From assembly GCF_014879975.1 (NCBI RefSeq), contig NZ_CP062501.1, positions 124,001 to 188,000 of the forward strand: DNA of 64,000 bases. Reading direction: 5' to 3'. Origin of the DNA: Vibrio bathopelagicus. GTDB lineage: Bacteria; Pseudomonadota; Gammaproteobacteria; Enterobacterales; Vibrionaceae. Each line of letters starts with the position of its first letter. The first letter of the stretch is position 1. A program made the position numbers and the translations under genes. Shown here piece after piece: positions 26,982-34,995 of the stretch. A model generated the notes under the pieces. The model worked only from the letters and a program-made list of their open reading frames with translations. It was not told the DNA's origin and searched no databases.

Positions 26982-27103
26982 ATGATCATAAAGATAGCGA
27001 AACGATGATCATAAAAGATAAGAAAGCATGATCACAGAACATCAGAACGATGATCATTAAGTCATTGTAAGCATGATCATTATTGGTTCGAAAGCATGAT
27101 CAT
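26982..27103. repeat. array of six RctB iterons (12-mers)
   Basis: ATGATCA occurs at 26982, 27005, 27028, 27050, 27073 and 27096, a spacing of 23, 23, 22, 23 and 23 bp. This is about two helical turns, so all copies face the same side. Each is preceded by AGC or ACG. Every copy contains a Dam site. V. cholerae oriCII-min also has six 12-mers next to a DnaA box. Confidence 0.95.
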
Positions 27104-27117
27104 TATACTTATACAGC

Positions 27118-27126
27118 TTATCCACA
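27118..27126 (+). promoter_or_regulatory. DnaA box of oriCII
   Basis: TTATCCACA is a perfect DnaA consensus site, 15 bp after the last iteron. An inverted 8-of-9 match (TGTGGATAT) lies at 27161-27169. Confidence 0.9.
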
Positions 27127-27183
27127 GTCCAGAATTGATCGACGAGTTCTAAATCATCAATGTGGATATTTTCGTTAGGTATT

Positions 27184-27203
27184 CTATCGGAACAATGATC
27201 AAG
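27184..27203 (-). promoter_or_regulatory. RctB 39-mer-type site, copy 1 (reverse)
   Basis: On the minus strand it reads CTTGATCATTGTTCCGATAG, which aligns with the copies at 27463 and 50144 over the core CTTGATCAT-YTTCCG. Such long sites inhibit initiation in V. cholerae by handcuffing with iterons. Confidence 0.7.
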
Positions 27204-27462
27204 TAATGGGGCTTTTATATCGTTCCTCCCCTTTTATGTTCAAAATTTAGTCGAGATTGGTTACACAGCCAATGGTTGGGCACTTTTAACTCGCAACACA
27301 ATAAATCAGGAAGCATGATCATGAAATTGTCATGTTTCTGCATTTCCATTCCGTGTCGATTGAATTTTCAATCAATCAGGCCTTATAGAGCTTGAATCCC
27401 CATTGTAAAAGCATTTGTCCGTAAGTTAGCTCCAAATTTATATGCTTCCGGAACGATATTTA

Positions 27463-27490
27463 CTTGATCATTTTTCCGGAAGTTGATCAT
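27463..27490 (+). promoter_or_regulatory. RctB 39-mer-type site, copy 2
   Basis: The core CTTGATCATTTTTCCGGAAG (27463-27482) is followed by a second TTGATCAT. A mirrored TTCCGGAAC lies upstream at 27446, so the element is partly palindromic. It sits in the rctA-type segment. Confidence 0.75.
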
Positions 27491-27587
27491 TTCGAACGGG
27501 CATTCATGTGGATCAATATTGATGAGTTGACACCTTGATCATGCTTCATAATATGGACTTATCAATTTTCTGACGAGCTATGTGTCC

Positions 27588-27607
27588 CATGATCATTCTT
27601 CCGGTTG
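27588..27607 (+). promoter_or_regulatory. RctB 39-mer-type site, copy 3
   Basis: CCATGATCATTCTTCCGGTT shares the TGATCAT-N-CTTCCGG core with the other copies. Confidence 0.7.
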
Positions 27608-27785
27608 AGGCTCAATTCTCTGTTGTTTAGTGACGTTTCATCTTCGCTTTGTTTTTTATTGAACAAGCGATTTTCTAGGTTTTACTCTTTGTCGGTTGAA
27701 AATCTGTCAATTTCGAATGCAAATCACACGAACCGTAATCTATGCTTGTATTTCAATCGTTCCGAAGTTTTTTCTTTGAAATTCT

Positions 27786-27800
27786 ATTTACATTGTAAAT
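27786..27800. promoter_or_regulatory. parS2 centromere site upstream of parA2
   Basis: ATTTACATTGTAAAT fits the Vibrio chromosome II parS consensus NTTTACANTGTAAAN at every fixed position. It lies 219 bp before parA2. Confidence 0.92.
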
Positions 27801-28019
27801 AAGTGATGCTGTAACATTTTAAATGTAAGGCAGAAATAGCACTGTTATACATGATAAAAAAGGTCACTTTTGTGTTTGTCTTGGCCGTTATTTCATCAAA
27901 CTGTAAAAATACAGTCTATTTTATGTGATTTTACTCATAAATGTATGTTCATGTTTTTGTTGTGTTTGTTGTTAATCGCTGTACAATTTGTACTTAGTTA
28001 ATCATTACGGAAACTGGCA

Positions 28020-29237
28020 ATGAAAAGAGAACAAACGATTGATAAGCTCTATCAGCTGGCCGAACAAACTCAACAAGTTCAGGCTGACCGAATTGAGATT
28101 ATTCTGGAAGAGCGAAGTGATGAGCATTTCCCTCCAATGTCTAAAGCTATGATGGAGACACGTTCAGGCTTAACTCGTCGAAAATTGGATGAGGCGATCA
28201 ACAAGCTTGAAGCAGATGGTCATCAATTTACAAAGAACAACGCCAATCATTACTCGATTTCATTGACCGAAGCTCACATGCTGATGGATGCGGCTGAAGT
28301 GCCAAAGTTCCACCAACGTAAGCAGCATGTCGACAATAAACCATGGGTTATCAACGTACAGAACCAAAAGGGTGGTACGGGTAAATCAATGACAGCGGTT
28401 CATCTAGCGGCTTGTTTGTCTCTGAATTTAGATAAGCGCTACCGTATCTGCTTGATTGACTTGGATCCACAAGGTTCTTTGCGTCTGTTCTTAAACCCAC
28501 AAATCAGTGGTGCAGAGCACGACAGCATCTATTCTGCAGTCGATATCATGTTGGACAACGTACCAGAAGGCCAAGATGTTGATCTTGAATTCCTTCGCAA
28601 GAATGTACTATTACCAACACAATATCCTAATCTCAAGACGATTTCGGCGTTCCCTGAAGACGCGATGTTTAACGCTGAAGCGTGGCAAAGCCTGTCTCAA
28701 GATCAGTCACTTGATATCGTTCGTCTTCTTAAAGAGAAGCTTATCGACAAAATCGCTGATGATTTTGATGTGATTATGATCGATACCGGTCCGCACGTTG
28801 ACCCGCTAGTGTGGAACGCGATGTACGCGTCTAATGCACTTCTTATCCCATGTGCTGCAAAGCGTTTGGACTGGGCTTCAACGGTTAACTTCTTCCAACA
28901 CTTACCAACCGTGTATGAGATGTTCCCAGATGACTGGAAAGGGCTTGAGTTTGTTCGCCTGATGCCAACGATGTTTGAAGACGATAACAAGAAGCAGGTA
29001 TCAGTGTTAACTGAGATGAATTACCTGTTGAATGACCAAGTCATGATGGCAACCATTCCAAGAAGCCGTGCCTTTGAAACTTGTGCAGATACTTACAGCA
29101 CGGTTTTCGACCTGACGGTTAGCGACTTTGAGGGGGGGAAGAAAACCCTAGCAGTTGCTCAAGACGCGGTACAAAAAAGTGCTCTAGAATTAGAGCGAGT
29201 ATTACATAGCAACTGGCCTTCACTTAATCAGGGATAA
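28020..29237 (+). CDS. parA2: chromosome II partition ATPase ParA2
   Basis: A 405-residue ParA of the larger plasmid-like (type Ia) class. An N-terminal winged-helix-type region of about 105 residues precedes the ATPase domain. The deviant Walker A motif is NQKGGTGKSMT near residue 114, the A' motif is ICLIDLDPQGSL near 142, and Walker B is VIMIDTGPHV near 255. It forms filaments or gradients on DNA that move ParB2-parS2 complexes and so position chromosome II. The parB2 gene follows after 5 bp. The class differs from the short ParA1 of chromosome I. Confidence 0.96.
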   Translation: MKREQTIDKLYQLAEQTQQVQADRIEIILEERSDEHFPPMSKAMMETRSGLTRRKLDEAINKLEADGHQFTKNNANHYSISLTEAHMLMDAAEVPKFHQRKQHVDNKPWVINVQNQKGGTGKSMTAVHLAACLSLNLDKRYRICLIDLDPQGSLRLFLNPQISGAEHDSIYSAVDIMLDNVPEGQDVDLEFLRKNVLLPTQYPNLKTISAFPEDAMFNAEAWQSLSQDQSLDIVRLLKEKLIDKIADDFDVIMIDTGPHVDPLVWNAMYASNALLIPCAAKRLDWASTVNFFQHLPTVYEMFPDDWKGLEFVRLMPTMFEDDNKKQVSVLTEMNYLLNDQVMMATIPRSRAFETCADTYSTVFDLTVSDFEGGKKTLAVAQDAVQKSALELERVLHSNWPSLNQG

Positions 29238-29242
29238 CAAAA

Positions 29243-30217
29243 ATGGCAATTAAAACATCTGACTTAAATGCAAAGCTATTTGGTAAAGCAAACAAACGCC
29301 GCGTAGCAACGCCACAAGAAGCGCAAACAGCAGCAAAAGAACAGGCTCAAGTGATTGAACTTTCTGTTGCGGGCGAAGAGCTGGTTTCATTTGAATTGGT
29401 TCGAATTCCTGCGGCTGATGTTGCGACTCGAACGGTTGTTTTTGAAGAGAATGCTCGTGAGCAATCTTTCTTAAACGAACATGCTCTTTCTGATGTTCTG
29501 ACTACGTTAAAGGAACGCGGTCAGCAATATCCAGCGGTTGGTCGCAAGAATAAAGACGGCAAGATTGAAGTTCTTGATGGTAGCCGTCGTCGCATGTCAT
29601 GTATTTTAGCGGACAAAGAGTTCCTAATTTACGTAGCGGAAAACATTAACGGCGAACATGCTAAGTTCTTATCTGACGTTGCTAACGCTCATAAGCCGCT
29701 TTCTCTTTACGAGAAGGGTAAAGAGATGCAAGCGAAACTGGATAAAGGCGAAGCTGAAGACCAAAAAGCACTCGCGAAAATGTTCCAGTGCAGTGAAGCT
29801 TTGGTGAGTGGTGCATTAAAAGCGGCGGCTTTACCACTTGAATTACTTCAAGCTTACCCAAATGTGAGCGACCTTGGTCGTCCGACGATTGTTAAACTGC
29901 ACAAACAATTTGGCGGTTTAACGGGTGAGCAGCAACAAACATTACTGACCAAGTGTGATGCTTCTGAAGGTTTTGTATGGCAGCGTAGCGAAGCGCAAGG
30001 TGTTACGCGTTTAACGAAAGACGTGACCGAAACATTGGAAGGTTGGATTCTTGAACTGGCTCCTGCGCCAGCGAAGAAAGTATCTCCAAAAGTTGAGCTT
30101 ATCAAAGGTCGTGCTTCTTATAGCCGTAAAGGTTCAAACTTAGCTTTGAATCTTAAAAAAGTGGATGATGCGACGATGCAAGAAATCTTAAACTTCGTTC
30201 AATCAAAACTCGATTAA
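29243..30217 (+). CDS. parB2: chromosome II partition protein ParB2
   Basis: A 324-residue ParB. The CTPase fold carries a ParB/Srx arginine motif, here DGSRRRMSC near residue 112. The HTH region is around QKALAKMFQCSEALVSGALKAA near residue 175, and a C-terminal dimerisation region lies beyond about 270. It binds the parS2 palindromes, six of which are in this window. It is transcribed with parA2 and ended by a terminator 24 bp after the stop. Confidence 0.96.
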   Translation: MAIKTSDLNAKLFGKANKRRVATPQEAQTAAKEQAQVIELSVAGEELVSFELVRIPAADVATRTVVFEENAREQSFLNEHALSDVLTTLKERGQQYPAVGRKNKDGKIEVLDGSRRRMSCILADKEFLIYVAENINGEHAKFLSDVANAHKPLSLYEKGKEMQAKLDKGEAEDQKALAKMFQCSEALVSGALKAAALPLELLQAYPNVSDLGRPTIVKLHKQFGGLTGEQQQTLLTKCDASEGFVWQRSEAQGVTRLTKDVTETLEGWILELAPAPAKKVSPKVELIKGRASYSRKGSNLALNLKKVDDATMQEILNFVQSKLD

Positions 30218-30241
30218 GCTAACAAACTATCGAATGACTCT

Positions 30242-30265
30242 AAAGCCGCTTTATGCGGCTTTTTA
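30242..30265 (+). terminator. intrinsic terminator of parA2-parB2
   Basis: AAGCCGC pairs with GCGGCTT around a five-base loop, followed by a T-rich tail. Confidence 0.88.
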
Positions 30266-30309
30266 TTTGGCTGTGATAAACTGTGTTTAGATGAATCTGG
30301 ACGCTAATT

Positions 30310-32520
30310 ATGACGAACCCAACTAATACCTTTCTACAGACTCTTTCCCAAACCGCCGAGCATAATCATCACCGTTATGGTGTTGTATTTTCTGGTGATA
30401 GTGATTGGCAAGACGCTACGATTCAACGCTTTCTTGATGCCTCTTCAGCACAAACAACTTTCCAGATTGGTGGTTCGCCATTTAATTCAGTGGCGCACAT
30501 TCCGGTTAAAAAGGGGCAACAACTTCTCGGTCGAGAATGCCAACTTCTTGTTTGTGATTTTAGAGAGCAGTTTGATGCCAACAGTTTTAGTGCTGCACTG
30601 GGTGCGTTAGTTGGTGGCGGCTTGTTGTTGGTTATCCCGCCCAAATCAGATGAATCTGAAGAGGGTTTGAATTCTACTTTTGGACAACGTTGGTTAGCAT
30701 CCAACTTCGCCAAACTGTTTTCTGTTTCACAAGACGATGAACAGCTAACGCAACTCTATACTCGTAATCCGTTGCCTGAAGAATTAACCCAACCAAATTC
30801 GTTCGATAGATTTGAGCAACAAAAGACGGCTGTAGAGTTAGTTAAGAGAGTCGTCTCTGGACATCGAAAGCGTCCCTTAATTCTCACTGCAGACAGAGGT
30901 CGCGGCAAGAGTTCGACATTAGGTATCGCGGCAGCGGAGCTTTTGGTTGAGCGTCACGGGCTTAATATCATTGTCACCGCACCTTCTGTTAAAGCGGTTG
31001 AGCCGGTATTTGCTCACGCAAGCCAACAACTCGACCCTTGTGAAGTTATCAATGCAACTCACATCCGCCATCAAGGAGGCAGCCTTAGATTTGTCGCACC
31101 GGATGAATTGCTTCAATCTAAGCCTGATTGCGATTTATTATTGGTTGATGAAGCAGCTGCCATTCCAATCCCGATGCTTAAATCAATGGTCGGCAGTTAT
31201 CACCGTATGGTTTTTTCAACCACCGTTCACGGATACGAGGGAAGTGGGCGAGGGTTTGGAATTAAATTTGAGGCTTGGCTTTCTGAGCATCGCTCTGGAT
31301 GGAAAGGCTATAAGCTTGAGCAACCAATCCGTTGGAATAACCACGACCCTCTAGAGCGTTGGTTGTTTGATTGCTTCCTTCTGAGTGGTGAGGTTTTATC
31401 GAGTGGTTCTGTTGTTGATGAGGATGGTGATTTTTCTGACGAGATGATCAGCCAACTTAACCTGGTCGAGCTATCTAAAACAGAGTGTCTAGAGAACCCT
31501 GAAAAGCTTCAGCAATGTTTCTCTCTCTTAGTTGATGCTCATTACCAGACATCGCCCAATGATTTAATGCAGTTCCTCAACAACTCAGCAATTCATTTGT
31601 ACGCAGCTTGGCATCAAGGTGTCTGTTTGGGCTGCATGCTGGTGACGGAGGAGGGCGGTTTAGATAAAGATTTAATTGCTCAGATTCAAATAGGAATGCG
31701 CAGACCCCAAGGACATCTTGCTCCAGTGTTGTTAGCGAATCAACTCGGCTCTATTGAAGCGGCAACAAACCGTTGTATGCGCGTGATGAGAATTGCGGTT
31801 TCAATTGAGCATCAAGGTTTAGGCTTAGGAAGTTGGATGCTTGACCAGTTATCGAAGCAAGTCTCCGATATGGATTATCTGGCAACGAGTTTTGGTGCTA
31901 CCAGCGAGTTGGTTTCTTTCTGGCGACGTAACCAATTTGCTCCCGTGCATATTGGGCATCAAAGAGATCAAGCGAGTGGTTGTCATTCGTTGTTGATGGT
32001 GAAGCCACTTGGCGTTAGAGCTAACAATTGGATTGCTCAGGTGCAGTATCAGTTTGAGCAAAGCTTCGGCTTTCTCGTTTCTGGTTCTTTAACTTCTCTT
32101 GAGGTTGATATGGTTCGTGCCTTGTTACCAAGCAACTCATTTCTGACCAACGGTCTATTATCAAACAGGCAGACAACCAAGTTTGAGTCAGTCAGTGATT
32201 TGGAAATCAACTTGCTAAGTAATTATGTAGAGGGCGGAAACAGTTATGACAGTATCGGTTTTATTACGTTGAAATTAATTCTAGCGAGCCATATTCAACT
32301 GTCGAGTGAGTCTTCATCTACTGGGCCGTCAGTTAGTTCTGAACGACAACATCGTGATGCTGGTTGTTCGGCGATATCTGATTTGTTGATTGCTAAAGTG
32401 GTGCAGCAAAAAGGGTGGGGGACTTGTGTTGAACAGTTCAACCTTGTCGGGCGTAAGCAAGCAGAAGTTCAACTTCGACAAGATATCTCGTTCTTGCTGT
32501 CCAATTTACAGTGTAAATAG
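30310..32520 (+). CDS. tmcA: tRNA(Met) cytidine acetyltransferase TmcA
   Basis: A 736-residue enzyme that acetylates the wobble cytidine (ac4C34) of elongator tRNA-Met using acetyl-CoA and ATP or GTP. An N-terminal DUF1726-like domain is followed by a RecD-like helicase domain with Walker A TADRGRGKSS near residue 200 and the DEAA box LLVDEAAAIP near 280. A GNAT domain with RIAVSIEHQGLGLGSWML near 500 and a C-terminal tRNA-binding tail complete it. It is somewhat longer than the E. coli protein (about 670 aa), with a serine-rich insert near residue 655. The first parS2 of a triple cluster overlaps its 3' end. Confidence 0.94.
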   Translation: MTNPTNTFLQTLSQTAEHNHHRYGVVFSGDSDWQDATIQRFLDASSAQTTFQIGGSPFNSVAHIPVKKGQQLLGRECQLLVCDFREQFDANSFSAALGALVGGGLLLVIPPKSDESEEGLNSTFGQRWLASNFAKLFSVSQDDEQLTQLYTRNPLPEELTQPNSFDRFEQQKTAVELVKRVVSGHRKRPLILTADRGRGKSSTLGIAAAELLVERHGLNIIVTAPSVKAVEPVFAHASQQLDPCEVINATHIRHQGGSLRFVAPDELLQSKPDCDLLLVDEAAAIPIPMLKSMVGSYHRMVFSTTVHGYEGSGRGFGIKFEAWLSEHRSGWKGYKLEQPIRWNNHDPLERWLFDCFLLSGEVLSSGSVVDEDGDFSDEMISQLNLVELSKTECLENPEKLQQCFSLLVDAHYQTSPNDLMQFLNNSAIHLYAAWHQGVCLGCMLVTEEGGLDKDLIAQIQIGMRRPQGHLAPVLLANQLGSIEAATNRCMRVMRIAVSIEHQGLGLGSWMLDQLSKQVSDMDYLATSFGATSELVSFWRRNQFAPVHIGHQRDQASGCHSLLMVKPLGVRANNWIAQVQYQFEQSFGFLVSGSLTSLEVDMVRALLPSNSFLTNGLLSNRQTTKFESVSDLEINLLSNYVEGGNSYDSIGFITLKLILASHIQLSSESSSTGPSVSSERQHRDAGCSAISDLLIAKVVQQKGWGTCVEQFNLVGRKQAEVQLRQDISFLLSNLQCK
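32504..32518. promoter_or_regulatory. parS2 site, cluster copy 1 (inside tmcA 3' end)
   Basis: ATTTACAGTGTAAAT is a full consensus match lying inside the last codons of tmcA, so the coding sequence accommodates it. Confidence 0.93.
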
Positions 32521-32541
32521 AAAGAGATAGTTTCTAGTTTA

Positions 32542-32556
32542 ATTTACAGTGTAAAT
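32542..32556. promoter_or_regulatory. parS2 site, cluster copy 2
   Basis: ATTTACAGTGTAAAT, identical to copy 1, 38 bp further on. Confidence 0.93.
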
Positions 32557-32567
32557 CCGAAATGTCG

Positions 32568-32582
32568 ATTTACACTGTAAAC
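32568..32582. promoter_or_regulatory. parS2 site, cluster copy 3
   Basis: ATTTACACTGTAAAC, a full consensus match 26 bp after copy 2. Confidence 0.92.
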
Positions 32583-33134
32583 TGAAGTATGTTTATTGAT
32601 TGTCTTCTTCTTCGGTTACACTCTTCTCAAACTATCCTTAAACTTTTTAGTTTTCCCTCAATATTTGTAGCGCCCCACAAATCCCAAAACTGGAAACTCT
32701 AATCTAAGGGTTTTTAGCTAGTTGGCTTGAACGCTGGTCTACTCGATTAAGACCAACCGAATTTAAATTAGCCCTACTGAATTCAATGCCAATCAACTGA
32801 TTTGCGTTTCATTAAAGACTTTCATCATCACTCTGTCGAGTTATTGTCTGGTGTATTCATCTCAGTCTTCCATAACGGGGAAATTAAACGGCGGTAATGC
32901 TCTGTTTCCGATTGTCCGCTTCTAGAGTTCTATTCCAAAATTTCTCCAAAAAATCGCTGATTATGATTGTAAAGGTGAGCCCGCTCATAAAATGCATGTG
33001 TCTTATTTCTGAGTCATGTTTGCATAATCGAAAGTAAGTGATGTGACGCTGATTATTCTAATGTGGTGATTCTAAGCTCAGAACGAATTATATAGACTGA
33101 ATAACAACTGAGTCATTAGGGATACTCGATTCGA
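32583..33134. other. intergenic region after the parS2 cluster
   Basis: I see no supported gene, RNA, strong hairpin or repeat in these 552 bp. The promoter of the DUF342 gene should lie in the last part. Confidence 0.5.
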
Positions 33135-34805
33135 ATGTGGGATAACATTGTTACATTGTCAGAAGATAAGCTGCAGGTGGTCGCGCGTTTGCCATCTGGA
33201 TTTGTGGTCGACGCAAGCTTTGATAACAAGACATTGCCACCAGCCTTGGAAGCTTTAAATGCATCTAACTATTTTCTTTTTGAAGAAGAGGTGCTGCGCT
33301 TTGTCACTCTGGCTAAAGAAGGTAAGGGTGAAGCTTATGAGGGAGTCTTGATTGCTGAAGTTCGCAATGCGAGTGTCGCGGTCGAACTGTCTGATGATGA
33401 GATGCTTGCGAGTCTAGTTGTTACTGGCCCGTACAATGGACATCCGCTGCGTGGTAGCGACATCATTCACTGTTTGGCTCAAGCCCACATTACCAAAGGC
33501 ATTAATAAGTTAGCGCTCAGAAAAGTACTGATGATGAGTGGCAAGCTCAAGCCCGGTGAAAAGTTTACTCAGCCCGTCGCGCAAGGTACACAGCCCGTAA
33601 AGGGAAAGGACGCGAAGTTTGCCGCCTTGGTTGAAGATATTACTCGCCAAGTATTGAAGCCTCGCAGCAAAGACGCAGGCAAGATTGATATGCGAGATTT
33701 GGGTGAAACTATTACCGTTGGTCAAAATGATCACTTGATGAAGCGTACTCCCGCGACTAAAGGCATTGCCGGTTTTACCGTGCAAGGTCGGATCATCCCA
33801 CCACTTCCTGGACAAGACAGTTTAATCAAGCCTGGCAAGGGCACCTACATTTCTCCTGACGACCCTAATTTACTTCTCGCTTCATGCCCCGGCTTACCGA
33901 TCATTAAAGAACGCAGTATCGAAGTGGATGATGCCTTGTGTGTGAGCAACGTTGATGTGTCTACTGGCCACGTTAAATTTAAAGGTAATGTGTTCGTCTC
34001 TGGAAACATTGAACCGGGGATGATTGTTAAGGCGACAGGATGCATTACGGTTGGCGGTTTTATTGAGTCGGCCGAGGTTCAAGCGCAAGGGGATATCAAA
34101 GTCTCGAAGGGGATTATTGGTCACACCACGAAAGAGGGCGAACCCAAGAGTTGCAAGGTATTCACTAAAGGCTCTATTACTGCGAGCTATGCACAAAATG
34201 CAGAGTTACAAACGGGAACCGATCTTCGTCTTGGTGTGCACAGCATGGGGAACGAGATTCGTTGTGGGCATGACCTTATCGTGATGGACACAATGAAGAA
34301 ACATGGCACGCTCAGTGGCGGTGAAGCTAAGGTGGGTGGCAAAGTGGAATGTGTTTTCTTGGGTGTTGAAGGAGATACTGCTACTAAGGTTCACGGTTTT
34401 GCGCGTTACGATGGTTACCGACAAAAGATTGCTGAACTGAAAGAAACGTATAAACAAACTCAAGAAAAGACGATGGATGTCATTCGTCAGGAATTAGAAT
34501 TTAAAAAGCAGCCCAAGGCTCAAAGAAGTGAAGAACAAGCCTTGTTGATTGAACAACAAAGAGAAAAGAACAATCTAGCAATCGAGAACACCAAATCGCA
34601 ATTGGACATGTTAGAGAACGAATTTGAAACGCACCTTGCTGAGTGCACGGTAGAGGCCCATGAAAAGGTTTATACCCGAGTCACGATTCAGTTTGGTGAT
34701 GAGACAGTGACGACCAAGCGTACTCATGGCGGCAGTGTTTTCTCGTTCAATCAATATGAGATTCAATGTTCGTTCAAGATGGAACAAGAAGATATCGCTT
34801 TGTAG
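33135..34805 (+). CDS. FapA-family (DUF342) polymerisation-domain protein
   Basis: A 556-residue cytoplasmic DUF342/FapA-type protein. The middle part (about residues 200-430) is a right-handed beta-helix-like region rich in Gly and Val with repeats such as GNVFVSGNIEPG, GCITVGGFIES and GSITASYAQNAEL. A long coiled coil follows (about 435-510: KQTQEKTMDVIRQELEFKKQ and onward). Relatives include bactofilin-like assemblies, and V. vulnificus FapA connects glucose-PTS signalling to flagellation. The specific role here is not readable. It is followed by a bidirectional terminator shared with the Lap operon. Confidence 0.85.
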   Translation: MWDNIVTLSEDKLQVVARLPSGFVVDASFDNKTLPPALEALNASNYFLFEEEVLRFVTLAKEGKGEAYEGVLIAEVRNASVAVELSDDEMLASLVVTGPYNGHPLRGSDIIHCLAQAHITKGINKLALRKVLMMSGKLKPGEKFTQPVAQGTQPVKGKDAKFAALVEDITRQVLKPRSKDAGKIDMRDLGETITVGQNDHLMKRTPATKGIAGFTVQGRIIPPLPGQDSLIKPGKGTYISPDDPNLLLASCPGLPIIKERSIEVDDALCVSNVDVSTGHVKFKGNVFVSGNIEPGMIVKATGCITVGGFIESAEVQAQGDIKVSKGIIGHTTKEGEPKSCKVFTKGSITASYAQNAELQTGTDLRLGVHSMGNEIRCGHDLIVMDTMKKHGTLSGGEAKVGGKVECVFLGVEGDTATKVHGFARYDGYRQKIAELKETYKQTQEKTMDVIRQELEFKKQPKAQRSEEQALLIEQQREKNNLAIENTKSQLDMLENEFETHLAECTVEAHEKVYTRVTIQFGDETVTTKRTHGGSVFSFNQYEIQCSFKMEQEDIAL

Positions 34806-34900
34806 GCTGCCTGTTGAAGTCGGTTTACTGCCGGTCGCTTATTACAATAGCTTATTGAAGGCCAGCGATGTCACGGCATAGATACCAATATTTGAAGATA

Positions 34901-34935
34901 AAAAAGGGGAGCTGATGCTCCCCTTTCGGTTTTTA
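34901..34935. terminator. bidirectional terminator between DUF342 gene and lap operon
   Basis: AAAGGGGAGC pairs with GCTCCCCTTT around a TGAT loop, with a T-rich tail on the plus strand and A-run/T-run on the other. Confidence 0.85.
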
Positions 34936-34995
34936 TAGTTCTAGCTGTTCTGGTCTGACGGTTTTGATTTAACGACTTAGCTTCAAGGGATTGTA

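Larger units (their letters stand above)
26771..28019. other. chromosome II replication origin region (oriCII) with rctA-type segment
   Basis: These 1249 bp between rctB and parA2 hold no credible gene. In order from rctB they contain a GATC-rich rctB promoter region (26881-26934), an AT-rich stretch (26935-26968), six iterons (26982-27103), a perfect DnaA box (27118), a second inverted near-match (27161), long RctB-type sites (27184, 27463, 27588) and a parS2 site (27786). The order matches V. cholerae oriCII, where the segment next to parA is called rctA and is not protein-coding. Confidence 0.92.

Noticed and set aside
26982..27103. regular repeats as a CRISPR array
   Set aside because: The repeat core is only 7-8 bp with about 15-bp intervals and no cas genes; the context shows initiator iterons.
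27605..27802. 65-codon open frame in the rctA-type region
   Set aside because: No ribosome binding site, low-complexity composition, and it overlaps the long RctB site at 27588 and the parS2 site at 27786. The region is non-coding in the V. cholerae counterpart.
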